From: Chitinophagaceae bacterium | GTDB lineage: Bacteria; Bacteroidota; Bacteroidia; Chitinophagales; Chitinophagaceae | Assembly (NCBI GenBank): GCA_004173355.1 | Contig: SEAD01000023.1 | Coordinates: 1 to 47,329, forward strand | DNA: 47,329 bases | Reading direction: 5' to 3' | Part shown: positions 1-8,671 of the stretch, in pieces | Position numbering within the stretch: position 1 is the stretch's first letter | Layout of the letters: each line of letters begins with the position of its first letter | Position numbers and translations under genes: made by a program | Notes under the pieces: generated by a model | What the model was told of the DNA's origin: nothing | The model's database searches: none | Seen by the model: the letters and a program-made list of their open reading frames with translations, nothing else

Positions 1-746
1 TCGAAGGCAAGGTTGCAATAGTTACAGGTGCTGCAAGGGGAATCGGTGAGGCGATTGCATTGAAATTTGCGGAGCATGGTGCGAGCGTGGCGTTTACTTA
101 TGTAAGCGACAGCAGCGCCTCAAAGGCAAAAGCCCTCGAAGAGAAACTTGTCGCGCTGGGTGTAAAAGCCAAAGCCTACCAGAGTAATGCCGGTAATTAT
201 GCTGCCTGCGAAGCCTTTGTGGCAGATGTGCTCAAAGAATTTGGCACCGTAGATATATGCGTAAACAATGCGGGTATCTCCAAGGATAACCTGCTGCTGC
301 GTATGACGCCCGAACAATGGGAAGAAGTGATCCAGGTGAATTTGAACGGTGTGTTTTATATGACCAAACAGATTATTAAACCCATGATGAAGGCCCGTTC
401 GGGTTCGATTATCAATATGAGTTCGGTGATTGGCGAGATGGGTAATGCCGGCCAGGGATCGTATGCAGCTTCGAAAGCAGGAGTGATTGGCTTCACGAAG
501 TCAGTAGCAAAAGAACTTGGCAGCCGGAATATCCGTTGTAATGCGATTGCACCGGGTTTTGTGGAAACGGATATGACTTCTTACCTGAAAGAAGGTGAGG
601 CAGCAGATAAATACAAAGCGGGTATTCCGCTCGGGCGTTTTGCTTCTGCCGAGGATATCGCCAATGCTACCCTCTTCCTTGCGTCCGATTTAAGCGCATA
701 TGTGACGGGACAGAGTATCAGTGTTTGCGGGGGGTTGAATATTTAA
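1..746 (+). CDS. fabG: 3-oxoacyl-ACP reductase FabG, 5' partial
   Basis: NADPH-dependent reduction of 3-oxoacyl-ACP in cytoplasmic fatty acid synthesis. The gene is cut by the window edge; reading begins in frame at base 3, so only the first few codons are missing. The Rossmann motif TGAARGIGE lies at the very start, NNAG follows, and the SDR catalytic set is present (Ser in NMSSV, then YAASK). The C-terminus (VTGQSISVCGG) is typical of FabG. It ends in TAA at 744-746, which overlaps the stop codon of the convergent gene at 743. Other classical SDRs can look similar, but the motif spelling and length strongly favour FabG. Confidence 0.93.
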   Translation, partial: EGKVAIVTGAARGIGEAIALKFAEHGASVAFTYVSDSSASKAKALEEKLVALGVKAKAYQSNAGNYAACEAFVADVLKEFGTVDICVNNAGISKDNLLLRMTPEQWEEVIQVNLNGVFYMTKQIIKPMMKARSGSIINMSSVIGEMGNAGQGSYAASKAGVIGFTKSVAKELGSRNIRCNAIAPGFVETDMTSYLKEGEAADKYKAGIPLGRFASAEDIANATLFLASDLSAYVTGQSISVCGGLNI

Positions 747-1183
747 TTTATTATCAGGCAAATCCCCAGCAGCAGGAATATCCCGGTGCCCACGGAATAC
801 AGGCCCAGCATGGGGTTCTCGCCAGTATACAGCACCGCATAGGATGGATCTGACGGGTTGTAACTGACACGGATGGGCTCTTTGTCCTTATACTTTTGCT
901 CCAGCCCGAAGACTATTTCCCGTCCGGGACTCGCGACTGCGGGACCAGCGTACAACCGGTGACCGGTATGTACTTTATCATCAACGAGGAATGTGAAAGT
1001 GATTGCAATCGACCATGAAGGCTCGGTTCCCCTCCGACTGCCCCAGATCCGGACAGACTCGATAACGGCATCCGTATGCGGCCATTCAGGCACTTTCTTT
1101 CCAAACTTGTACTGCCTGAAAAGATATCCTGCAAGGACCAGCGAAAGGCCGGTCAGAATAATTCCGATAGTGATTGATTCCAT
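743..1183 (-). CDS. DUF3592-like membrane-anchored protein
   Basis: A 146-aa protein of unknown function. A hydrophobic segment at each end (ITIGIILTGLSLVLAGYLF near residues 4-22 and a second over the last 20 residues) flanks a beta-rich soluble domain. The domain contains the VSYNPSDPSYAVL stretch that recalls the DUF3592 family, in which such a VxYNPxxP motif is conserved. I chose the ATG at 1183; the frame stays open to a TTG at 1216, but that would overlap the upstream gene. It is probably co-transcribed with the 68-aa membrane protein upstream, with a gap of 13 bp. Its stop codon interlocks with that of fabG. Confidence 0.7.
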   Translation of the reverse strand: MESITIGIILTGLSLVLAGYLFRQYKFGKKVPEWPHTDAVIESVRIWGSRRGTEPSWSIAITFTFLVDDKVHTGHRLYAGPAVASPGREIVFGLEQKYKDKEPIRVSYNPSDPSYAVLYTGENPMLGLYSVGTGIFLLLGICLIIN

Positions 1184-1196
1184 TAAAAGAGGGCTC

Positions 1197-1403
1197 TTAC
1201 TTCTTTTTTCGTGCAAACCAGTTCACCAGGATCACATTCAACACAGACACCACCAGGCAGATCGCAGCGATTGCAACCATCCATCCCCGTAATGAAGCAT
1301 CCGGAACCAGATGATCCCCATTATACATGATCCTCGGTACGAAATAAATTATCAGTAGTATATAAAAGAAAATCTGTGGAAGACGGTAGATATATTTATT
1401 CAT
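1197..1403 (-). CDS. Small two-helix membrane protein
   Basis: A 68-aa protein of unknown function, ATG start at 1403. It is made almost entirely of two hydrophobic helices: residues about 10-27 (IFFYILLIIYFV) and about 41-61 (WMVAIAAICLVVSVLNVILV). A basic tail, FARKKK, suggests that the C-terminus is cytoplasmic. Its gene sits just upstream of the DUF3592-like gene and may form a unit with it. I recognise no family. Confidence 0.6.
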   Translation of the reverse strand: MNKYIYRLPQIFFYILLIIYFVPRIMYNGDHLVPDASLRGWMVAIAAICLVVSVLNVILVNWFARKKK

Positions 1404-1462
1404 GGCAGGCAGTGTTTATTTATTCTGGAAACCGGGTAGATAATTCTCCCGACCCACTCTTT

Positions 1463-1990
1463 TCAATGGTCATGGTCATGGTGATGCCCATCGATCTCAA
1501 TTGCTATAAAATACCCAGGCTCTGCCCAGGGAACATGTTCGATAACCTCCACCCTTTTTTCCAGGCAGACAAATACTGTCCCGGAATGATGGGTATACTC
1601 CGTAGACGGGGTAATATAAGAAACCTTACGAAGTTTCTCCTGGCAGTAAACACGTTTCTCCGTTACCGGCCCGCACAACAGGTCATCGATCGTTGCCATG
1701 GCATCGGTAAACACCGTGTCAAGTGAAAGGTCCCAGTAATGCAGCACCGTGGCCTGGACACCGGGACTACCGACCATGAAAAAAATAGATCCGTACTCGC
1801 CCCGCTCAATCCAGATTGAAAAAGGACAGAGGCCCGCCGTATCATTCCGGAAATCATAGGTCAGGAATGCCGGCATCTCGCGGAGTTCAACCTGACAATT
1901 GCCAATGCGGTCTAACATTTCGTCAAGCCGCTCCAGCAGCAAAACAAGATGCGGATGTGCATCCCGGGTAATATCAAACACCTGTCTCAT
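1463..1990 (-). CDS. Hypothetical protein with His/Asp-rich tail
   Basis: A 175-aa soluble protein of no family I recognise. It has no signal peptide or membrane segment. The fold looks mixed alpha/beta, with an N-terminal helix rich in Leu, Asp and Arg. The last eight residues are GHHHDHDH, a likely metal-binding tail. The ATG at 1990 overlaps the stop of the upstream glycosyltransferase in an ATGA arrangement, so the two are probably translationally coupled. The context suggests a link to the surface-polysaccharide genes, but nothing in the protein shows a function. Confidence 0.65.
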   Translation of the reverse strand: MRQVFDITRDAHPHLVLLLERLDEMLDRIGNCQVELREMPAFLTYDFRNDTAGLCPFSIWIERGEYGSIFFMVGSPGVQATVLHYWDLSLDTVFTDAMATIDDLLCGPVTEKRVYCQEKLRKVSYITPSTEYTHHSGTVFVCLEKRVEVIEHVPWAEPGYFIAIEIDGHHHDHDH

Positions 1991-2757
1991 ACTGGTTTGT
2001 TTAGATCCTGCTGTTTGTGCAGCCGGTATAATTTCCTGTATTTCTCAAAATGATATTTCGTTTGTATAGTAGCGATTTTCCATCCACGCCATCCGCCTAA
2101 AAACCCTCCGCGGAACACATAATCCGAGATAAAAAACCAGGCAGGGCTGCCGATCATCTTCAGCCAGTTTGTTTTTATCCCCGCCTTGTAAAGACTACGT
2201 GAGGCAATGGTGCTGAAATTTCTGCTCCGGCGTTCATGCTCCTCCACCGTCTCACAGATATAATGCAGCAGGTCGCCTTTCATTTTGCCTACATTCACAC
2301 CCGCCGGCGGTATTACCCTGTCATGTGGGTCATAGCCGCCCCATTTCATACGGCGACGATCAAACAAGCGGAGCTTGGGTTCGGGATACCAGGCACCATG
2401 TGTGATATATGCACCGCAATAAAAGGCCCGGCGGTTCATCTTCCATGTCCCGGCCTTGTCCTGCTCTTTCATCCGGAGAATGGACTCAGCCAGTTCTTCA
2501 CTCAGCGCCTCATCCGCATCAAGACAAAGTACATAATCATTCGTTGCCAGTTCCAGTGCCCTGTTCTTTTGTGCCACATATCCGGCAAATGGCTGGCTAT
2601 ACACGACCGCACCATACCTACGGGCAATTTCAACGGTCCTGTCAGCCGAGATGGAATCAAGTACGACAATCTCATCCGCAACCTTTCCGACACTGCGCAG
2701 GCAACGCTCTATATGTTTCTCTTCGTTATATGTTATAATCACTACCGAGATCCGCAC
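1987..2757 (-). CDS. GT2 glycosyltransferase, WaaE/KdtX-like
   Basis: A 256-aa cytoplasmic GT-A family 2 glycosyltransferase. It opens with SVVIITYNEEKHIERCL, followed by the nucleotide-binding stretch VVLDSISADRT and the DxD-type motif LDADEAL (about residues 79-85). The size and the order YVAQKNRALE...LDADEAL...AYITHGAWYPEPKLRLF match the WaaE/KdtX branch, which adds a glucose-like sugar to LPS core in other bacteria; acceptor and sugar here are unknown. The start is GTG at 2757, because a stop codon occurs three codons upstream (2764-2766) and no ATG lies between. It is divergent from the O-antigen ligase gene, which begins at 2846. Confidence 0.85.
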   Translation of the reverse strand: MRISVVIITYNEEKHIERCLRSVGKVADEIVVLDSISADRTVEIARRYGAVVYSQPFAGYVAQKNRALELATNDYVLCLDADEALSEELAESILRMKEQDKAGTWKMNRRAFYCGAYITHGAWYPEPKLRLFDRRRMKWGGYDPHDRVIPPAGVNVGKMKGDLLHYICETVEEHERRSRNFSTIASRSLYKAGIKTNWLKMIGSPAWFFISDYVFRGGFLGGWRGWKIATIQTKYHFEKYRKLYRLHKQQDLNKPV

Positions 2758-2845
2758 TGTCTTCTACATTAACTATTTTACTTGAAAGTTTCCCTGCTGT
2801 TGTCTGCACGGAGCATTAATTTTACAACTGATCAAAGCCAGGTAC

Positions 2846-4108
2846 ATGTCCACGAAGGAACGGATACTTTTTATCCTTTGCATCATTTTTTTTGCCTCCC
2901 TGTTTTCACCGGTTTTTATCGCCCTGAAGACAATTTCCATGGCTGCCCTCGCTGCTTTTTCCATCGCATTTCCCTTTATCAGGCCAGTGTCACCCGTCAG
3001 GATCCACAAGCCTTTTATATTTTTCACCGCTGCATTTGCCGGCTGGTTATTACTCAGCACAACCTGGTCAGATAATGCCGGTGATTCGTCCCGGTTTATC
3101 GTGCTGCGGCTACCATTGATCATCCTTCCGTTTACACTCGGACTCGTCAGCACTTCCCTGGCATTCCGCAACCGGCTCCTGCTGGCACTTGCATGGATCG
3201 TACTGGTTGCAGTTTCTTTCAGTGCGGCATCCGCTACCATGTATGCCCTCCGGGAAAACAACCCCGACCGCTTTTACAATGATTACCTCTCGATGGCCAT
3301 CAACCAGCAGTCCATCTATACATCGGCACTGGTAAATATTTCCATTTATATTTTCACATGGGCATTGTGGCGGTCAAAAACTACCGCGCGCCGGGTCCTG
3401 TATATCTCTGCTATCCTGTTATTGCTTGTGCTTGGTTTCCTGCTTGCAAGCCGCAATATGATGGTATTACTTTACGGAAGTATTTTCCTGGCAGCGATCT
3501 ACCTCGTGATCTCGCGTAAAAAATATATTGCCGGTCTAGCTGTATTGGGCACGCTGGCCGGACTGCTGGTCATCATTTTTTCTTTCTTCCCCAAAACACT
3601 AAACCGTTTCAATGAACTAAGGTTCACCAGTTACTCTTTTAACAGCGAAGCTGGTGAAGCACATTATTCCGGCAACCTCAGTTCGGAACAATGGAACGGT
3701 GCCAATTTCCGGCTGGCTGCATGGTCATGCGGATGGGAGCTGGCCAAACGCGCACCTGTGGCGGGTGTCGGGATCGGTGACAAACGGGATGCCCTTTACA
3801 GCGTGTACCAGGAACGTGATTTTAAATTTGGCCTCCGGGCTAAAAAGAATGTACATAACAACTACCTGGACATCCTGCTGAGTCTTGGTGTCATCGGACT
3901 GGTGCTGTTTACCGTTGGATGGTTGCTGATCCCGGCGATGGTGTTTATCCGCCGGAAGGATTATCTCGCCCTCTGGATTACCATTACCCTGGCATTCGCG
4001 ATGATCACGGAAGTGTATTTTGACCGTAGCCTCGGTGGATTGATTTTTGGTTTTTTTATCCCGCTGTTGCTGATCGGGCGCGGACCACGCGACACACAAG
4101 CTTCCTAA
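2846..4108 (+). CDS. O-antigen ligase / polymerase family membrane protein
   Basis: A 420-aa polytopic inner-membrane protein with about 11-12 hydrophobic segments. Between residues about 260 and 345 lies a large hydrophilic loop with GANFRLAAWSCGWELAKRAP, GVGIGD and HNNYLDILLSLG. This R...W...G(V/I)G...HN(x)YL pattern is the hallmark of the Wzy_C / WaaL family, which ligates or polymerises undecaprenyl-linked glycans on the periplasmic side. Because the neighbouring exporter is of the ABC type, ligase is more likely than Wzy polymerase (inference). The ATG is at 2846. A 7-of-8 match to the -7 element, TAATTTTA, lies at 2817-2824. It is the only plus-strand gene in the locus, and its TAA interlocks with the Wzt stop. 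Confidence 0.85.
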   Translation: MSTKERILFILCIIFFASLFSPVFIALKTISMAALAAFSIAFPFIRPVSPVRIHKPFIFFTAAFAGWLLLSTTWSDNAGDSSRFIVLRLPLIILPFTLGLVSTSLAFRNRLLLALAWIVLVAVSFSAASATMYALRENNPDRFYNDYLSMAINQQSIYTSALVNISIYIFTWALWRSKTTARRVLYISAILLLLVLGFLLASRNMMVLLYGSIFLAAIYLVISRKKYIAGLAVLGTLAGLLVIIFSFFPKTLNRFNELRFTSYSFNSEAGEAHYSGNLSSEQWNGANFRLAAWSCGWELAKRAPVAGVGIGDKRDALYSVYQERDFKFGLRAKKNVHNNYLDILLSLGVIGLVLFTVGWLLIPAMVFIRRKDYLALWITITLAFAMITEVYFDRSLGGLIFGFFIPLLLIGRGPRDTQAS

Positions 4109-4842
4109 CTATTGTCGGCGTGATACAACTCGATCGCTTTGGCAGTATCGCCGATAAAGACCAGTTCCCCATTTTTCATATACATTGTCCGTCTGCAGTA
4201 ATTCTGGATAGTCTGCATAGTATGACTTACAAGCACTACCGTTTTCCCTTCAATCCAGGAGCTTTCAAAAACCTTCACGGCCTTTTCCTGAAACTTCATG
4301 TCCCCAACGGCAAAAATTTCGTCGAGGAACATAATATCTGCCCCGGCCTTGACAGCGATGGAAAATCCAAGCCTCGCGGTCATTCCCGAAGAAAAGTATT
4401 TGATCTTGGTATCCACGAAATCCCGTAATTCGGCAAAGTCGATAATCTCATCAAAAATTGCATCGATATCCTTGATTTTCATACCCAGCACAGAGCCCGA
4501 TACATAAATATTTTCCCTTGCCGTAAGCATGGTGCTCATGCCGACCCCGAGGTTCATCAGCATGGTTGTTCCGTCAATTTCAAGTGATCCCGCATCAACA
4601 GGATATACGCCGGCCAGCAATTTCACCAGTGTTGACTTTCCGGAGCCATTCCTGCCGATCAACCCGATACACTCCCCTTTTTCGATATGCAGGCTCAATG
4701 GTTTGATGGCCTGCACGATTTTGCGGGTAGGTGAATTAAACAGGTTGAATAAACGCTGCTTCACCGTGTTGTGACTGTCCTCCGTAATGTGAAAGCTCTT
4801 GCTTATAGTTTTTGCTTCAATGGCGTATTTAATATTCTCCAT
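4105..4842 (-). CDS. wzt: Polysaccharide ABC exporter ATPase (Wzt-like)
   Basis: A 245-aa ATP-binding subunit of an ABC-2 polysaccharide exporter. Seen: Walker A GRNGSGKST (63-71), signature SSGMT (151-155), Walker B IMFLDE (170-175) and H-loop His207. The family assignment rests on the stretch MLMNLGVGM after the Walker A region and IFAVGD after Walker B. It powers flipping of lipid-linked glycan across the inner membrane together with the permease next to it. Its length corresponds to the ATPase domain alone: the C-terminal carbohydrate-binding domain of O9a-type Wzt is absent, so substrate recognition must come from elsewhere. It is the last gene of the long minus-strand operon. Confidence 0.93.
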   Translation of the reverse strand: MENIKYAIEAKTISKSFHITEDSHNTVKQRLFNLFNSPTRKIVQAIKPLSLHIEKGECIGLIGRNGSGKSTLVKLLAGVYPVDAGSLEIDGTTMLMNLGVGMSTMLTARENIYVSGSVLGMKIKDIDAIFDEIIDFAELRDFVDTKIKYFSSGMTARLGFSIAVKAGADIMFLDEIFAVGDMKFQEKAVKVFESSWIEGKTVVLVSHTMQTIQNYCRRTMYMKNGELVFIGDTAKAIELYHADNS

Positions 4843-4845
4843 TTG

Positions 4846-5643
4846 TTACAGTTTTTCTGCGGCCTTTGAGCCAAGTATATTGAGAAGGTAAAGACCAAGG
4901 GCAAGCAGTGCACCCGCATAAAGCCAGCCGAATGCGAACAGGTTCCAGTCGGGATCCTGCCCATGCAGGAGAACATTCCGGGCGTTGATGATTATTCCGG
5001 AAATCGGGTTAATGTAATCCAGTCCGGGCAGCGCGTCCCGGAATTTATCCAGCCGGAACAGGATCGGGGAAAGCCAGAATCCAAGACCGGTGACGACCAT
5101 CCATACCTGTGTGATATCCTTTGCAACTATATAAATGTTGGACAGGATCAGCGAAAATGCAAGGGAGAACAGCCACAGGTTCAGGAAAATGGGGATGAAA
5201 TAAAGCGAATGCCATCCAAAGCCCGGCGTATTCTTCTCAATCAGGTGGAAGTAAAGGGAAAACATAACAAAATTGAAGAAAAACCCGATGCAGTTACTGA
5301 TAAGCGTTGCCAGGTAAATTTCAAGCTTGTTCATGTTCGTGTATTCATAGAGATATTTCTTGGCTGAAAGGATCTGTATGGTGCCGGATGTGGATTCAAC
5401 AAAAAAGTTCCACATGATGAGGCCGATAAACAGGAATGAAATAAAATTCGGAACTCCCTGTTTCATGATAACCTCAAAGGCCACATAATAAATAACGATA
5501 TCAGATACCGGTTTTATCAGTGCCCAGAGAAGCCCCAATTTGTTTTCGTAGTACCGAAGCTTGAATTCAATCTTCGCCATCAGCCACAACCTTTCCAGCT
5601 TATTGGTACGCCCGGACCAGTCCTTCACAATTCTGTTCAGCAT
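4846..5643 (-). CDS. wzm: Polysaccharide ABC exporter permease (Wzm-like)
   Basis: A 265-aa inner-membrane protein of the ABC-2 transporter family with about six hydrophobic helices. An N-terminal amphipathic stretch, LMAKIEFKLRYYENKLGLLW, is followed by the first helix, as is typical of Wzm/KpsM/TagG permeases. The PISGIIINARNVLLHG segment near residues 215-230 matches the family's conserved periplasmic re-entrant region. It pairs with the ATPase 3 bp downstream to export lipid-linked glycan. The ATG is at 5643, 3 bp from the glycosyltransferase upstream. Confidence 0.92.
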   Translation of the reverse strand: MLNRIVKDWSGRTNKLERLWLMAKIEFKLRYYENKLGLLWALIKPVSDIVIYYVAFEVIMKQGVPNFISFLFIGLIMWNFFVESTSGTIQILSAKKYLYEYTNMNKLEIYLATLISNCIGFFFNFVMFSLYFHLIEKNTPGFGWHSLYFIPIFLNLWLFSLAFSLILSNIYIVAKDITQVWMVVTGLGFWLSPILFRLDKFRDALPGLDYINPISGIIINARNVLLHGQDPDWNLFAFGWLYAGALLALGLYLLNILGSKAAEKL

Positions 5644-5646
5644 TAA

Positions 5647-7818
5647 TTACTTTTTTATCACTTTATAGGCCATGTAAGCCATTCGTTTTATAAACCTGTT
5701 TCTTTTCACTGCTGCAACCAGTCCCGCCGGTATTTTTATCCCGAATGGCAGCAGCGTATCCAGGGCCTTGTCCAGCGTTGGATTATCCAGCGAGAGACCT
5801 GATCCGTTTGCGTTCTGCAGGGCTAAAATACCGGCTGCAAATTTACTGTAAATAGCAGCGTGACCTGCCATGACATGGTTCAGGAGATGCTGCTTCTTTA
5901 CAATTGAAATACCCCTGATCATGGAGTCCTGCCTGACCCGGTAGTAAAACAGAGGCTCCGGGATGATCACCCCGTTTAACCCCGCTGCCACCATTCCAAT
6001 CACGCTGTCATAGTCTTCAAGCCCAGGATAAAGCATCTGCCCGTCGTTGAGGCCAGCAGCCATAAATGATTCCCTTTTATAGACCAGTCCGCTGGAATTC
6101 ACGGTATTGTGATAAAGGATGAGCGGGGGTTCCGGCTGGAAAGTGGGCCAGATCCGTTCCGAACCCTCAGTATACTGTACCCATGCACCGGCAAAATGGA
6201 TGTTGGCGTAAGCAGCAAGTATGCGAATCGCCCGTGAATGGTACGCTGCATGAATAGTATCATCCGCATCAAGGAACGCAAGGTATTCGCCTGCTGAAGC
6301 CGCGGCACCCGAATTCCGGGCAGCTGCTAGCCCCTCGTTTGTCTTGTCAATTACACGGATATTTTCTTTTTCCCTGTATTGCTGAAGCTGGCGGACGCTG
6401 TATTCATCACTGCTGCCATCATTGACGATGATAATCTCAGTTGGCTTGTATGCCGATGCCTCAATCGACCTGATAGTTTCATCGATATACCGACCCATAT
6501 TGTAATAGGGAACCACAACAGATAAAAGACCCTTCGCGGCAACGGCGTTCTCTTGCAATGCAACTGTTACCGGCTGGGCCCGCACCACGGGAAACCCATT
6601 CACAGCAGCTGGTTGTGCCAGCAGGTTTTCCAGCAACGGGATCTTGGCAGCTGCTATCACCGCAGGACTGAAATGGTTTTTTACCCTCATCCGTGCCGCT
6701 TCCCCTATCATTGCCCTTTGCGCGGGATCAAGCGCAAGTACCAGGCGGAGCCGCTCTTCAAAAGATCCTTCCAGCAGGTGGTCAAACACAAATCCGTCTA
6801 TGCCGTCGTTTACTATTTCAGCCTGGCCCCCCTGTTTTGAAACAAGTACGACAAGACCCAGCGACATCATTTCAAAAACAACGTACGGAAGGTTATCATG
6901 GTAACTTGGCACGATAACCACTGCGGCTCCCGCAAGTCGTTTCGCCACGTCCACATGCCTTATCGGCTGCTCCAGTTTCAAGAGACCCTGCTTTTCATAC
7001 CTGGCAAATCTCTTCCGTAACACTTCGCCCATCATCAACCCTTCCGGATGATAGACGATTTCCTGCCCGCCAATCATCAGCAACGGCCGGGTGAATCCGG
7101 CATCCCACATACCGGCGAAATACCGCAGCAGGTGGAAACTGCCTTTCTGAGGACTGAGTTTCCCGTAATAAATGATTTCCCCGCCTCCCGCTACATTGCC
7201 TGTATCCTGGATTCCCAGTGATTTTGCTTCGAATGGATTGGGGATGACAGTAACCTGCCTGTGCAGTGGAAAGCGCTTTTCGATCTCCGTTACAATGTAA
7301 GCACTTGGTGACAACAGGAGATCTGCCGCACGCAGACAAAACCGCTCCATCTCGCAGATCCAGTACACCGGATAAGCGGAAAGGTTGACTTCGTTATATT
7401 CCAGGTAAAGGAAGGTGGGTGAATGAATTGTCAGTACTACCGGAATATCCTTACACCAGTCTTCCAGCAACCATTTATACTGCAGGAGATAATAAGCTAT
7501 CCCGAGGTATTCCTGTGATTCTATGATATCAGGAGGCGATTCCTTTCCAACAAAATGTCTGATGATATGTGCAAACTCGTATGCAATATTCGTGACATGA
7601 CCGAGGTAGGCAGAGGACCCGGTACGGGATGTATTGAACCGGACCAGCCGCACACCGTTGTCAATTGATTCGGTAAAATCCTTTACCCGCACATCACTCA
7701 CAAAAATGGTCACATCATGACCAGCATCGGCAAGCATACGTCCCGTAATGACGCAGTAAGTACCAATGCCCCCTCCGTAAAACGGTGGATATTCCGTTGT
7801 CAGCAGCCAGTACTTCAT
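5647..7818 (-). CDS. Bifunctional glycosyltransferase, GT4 + GT2
   Basis: A 723-aa protein with two complete glycosyltransferase units. Residues about 1-400 are GT-B family 4: N-terminal TTEYPPFYGGGIGTY, then GKLSPQKG, PSYHDNLPYVVFEMMSLG (the E...E donor motif) and KQGGQAEIV. Residues about 430-660 are GT-A family 2: SVVVPYYNMGRYIDETI, IIVNDGSSDEYS and the DxD-like FLDADDT. Two linked transferases probably add successive sugars to the growing glycan on the cytoplasmic side; sugars are unknown. The ATG at 7818 overlaps the stop of the gene upstream (ATGA). No signal peptide is seen, and the basic C-terminus (KRNRFIKRMAYMAYKVIKK) could touch the membrane. Confidence 0.9.
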   Translation of the reverse strand: MKYWLLTTEYPPFYGGGIGTYCVITGRMLADAGHDVTIFVSDVRVKDFTESIDNGVRLVRFNTSRTGSSAYLGHVTNIAYEFAHIIRHFVGKESPPDIIESQEYLGIAYYLLQYKWLLEDWCKDIPVVLTIHSPTFLYLEYNEVNLSAYPVYWICEMERFCLRAADLLLSPSAYIVTEIEKRFPLHRQVTVIPNPFEAKSLGIQDTGNVAGGGEIIYYGKLSPQKGSFHLLRYFAGMWDAGFTRPLLMIGGQEIVYHPEGLMMGEVLRKRFARYEKQGLLKLEQPIRHVDVAKRLAGAAVVIVPSYHDNLPYVVFEMMSLGLVVLVSKQGGQAEIVNDGIDGFVFDHLLEGSFEERLRLVLALDPAQRAMIGEAARMRVKNHFSPAVIAAAKIPLLENLLAQPAAVNGFPVVRAQPVTVALQENAVAAKGLLSVVVPYYNMGRYIDETIRSIEASAYKPTEIIIVNDGSSDEYSVRQLQQYREKENIRVIDKTNEGLAAARNSGAAASAGEYLAFLDADDTIHAAYHSRAIRILAAYANIHFAGAWVQYTEGSERIWPTFQPEPPLILYHNTVNSSGLVYKRESFMAAGLNDGQMLYPGLEDYDSVIGMVAAGLNGVIIPEPLFYYRVRQDSMIRGISIVKKQHLLNHVMAGHAAIYSKFAAGILALQNANGSGLSLDNPTLDKALDTLLPFGIKIPAGLVAAVKRNRFIKRMAYMAYKVIKK

Positions 7819-8639
7819 ACTTTCCTCCCTTTATCCCCTGCCACCGGCACGGCTTTCCATTTTCTTTTTCCCATTACCCATTTCACGATATGCCCCAACC
7901 TTTTGTACCAGCGGGGCAGCACCTCATATTCGTTGTTATAAAATTCCTGTATTTCATTTCCCTCGTGCGACAACTGCAGCAACTTATTGTAATCCCTGAA
8001 ATTCCGGAGCTCCTGGTGCAGGGACAAATTTGCTGCCAGCAAAACCCGGTTTTCCGACTGCACTGCGGCAAGCTTCTCCCGCAATTGCCAGCCTCCGGGA
8101 TCATACTCCCGGATTTTTTGTTCCAGTGCAGGTATTGACAACAAAAGATGCGGAACTGTTGCAGGCTCCTTTCCCTGCAAAAAAATCAGGTTGGCGTGTA
8201 AAGGATGTTTTAACATTTCTTCAGGTGAAGGGACTGTGTCAAAGATGCGGGGAACACCGGTGTGTTGACCCATGCCCAACCGCAGTATGCGTGGCCCGGC
8301 GAAACCCTGTGCCTGAAGGGAGGCAGCAAGTTCATCCGGTTCCGTCATTCCTTCAGGAATGGTCACCCATAACTGTCCGTCAATCCTGTCTGATCCCGGC
8401 AGGAAAAAGAAAGGCAATAGCTGCCGGGCATACTTTTCAAACAGCGAGGGTTCCTCAAAATGGAAACTGAACCGGATTGCAGGATTACGATCCAGAAATT
8501 GATAGAGCAGGTCGATGAAGCCGGAGTCCGGAGCAACAGTGATGAGGTTGACATAAGCAGCATTGCCGGCGGGCAACCCGCCAGCAGGCAACACGACAAC
8601 CGGCAGGAAAAAAAGTCCTCCGGCGTCGTCCTTGTTCAT
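7815..8639 (-). CDS. Unknown polysaccharide-locus protein with coiled coil and basic tail
   Basis: A 274-aa protein of no family I recognise. The first about 170 residues look like an alpha/beta domain (LITVAPDSGFIDLLYQFL, LWVTIPEGMTEPDELAASL). Residues about 175-245 are predicted by eye to be a coiled coil rich in Leu, Glu and Gln. The end is aromatic and basic: PRWYKRLGHIVKWVMGKRK. That tail resembles the ends of other proteins in this locus, so it may be a scaffold or partner of the transferases rather than an enzyme (inference). I used the ATG at 8639; a TTG eight codons upstream is possible but less likely. Its stop overlaps the start of the GT4-GT2 gene. Confidence 0.7.
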   Translation of the reverse strand: MNKDDAGGLFFLPVVVLPAGGLPAGNAAYVNLITVAPDSGFIDLLYQFLDRNPAIRFSFHFEEPSLFEKYARQLLPFFFLPGSDRIDGQLWVTIPEGMTEPDELAASLQAQGFAGPRILRLGMGQHTGVPRIFDTVPSPEEMLKHPLHANLIFLQGKEPATVPHLLLSIPALEQKIREYDPGGWQLREKLAAVQSENRVLLAANLSLHQELRNFRDYNKLLQLSHEGNEIQEFYNNEYEVLPRWYKRLGHIVKWVMGKRKWKAVPVAGDKGRKV

Positions 8640-8671
8640 ATTATATGGTTGTTCCGTACTCAACTATCGCA

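Noticed and set aside
2773-3261. A 162-aa minus-strand open frame upstream of the WaaE-like gene.
   Set aside because: It covers the start of the O-antigen ligase, whose membrane helices and family motifs leave no doubt about the coding strand.
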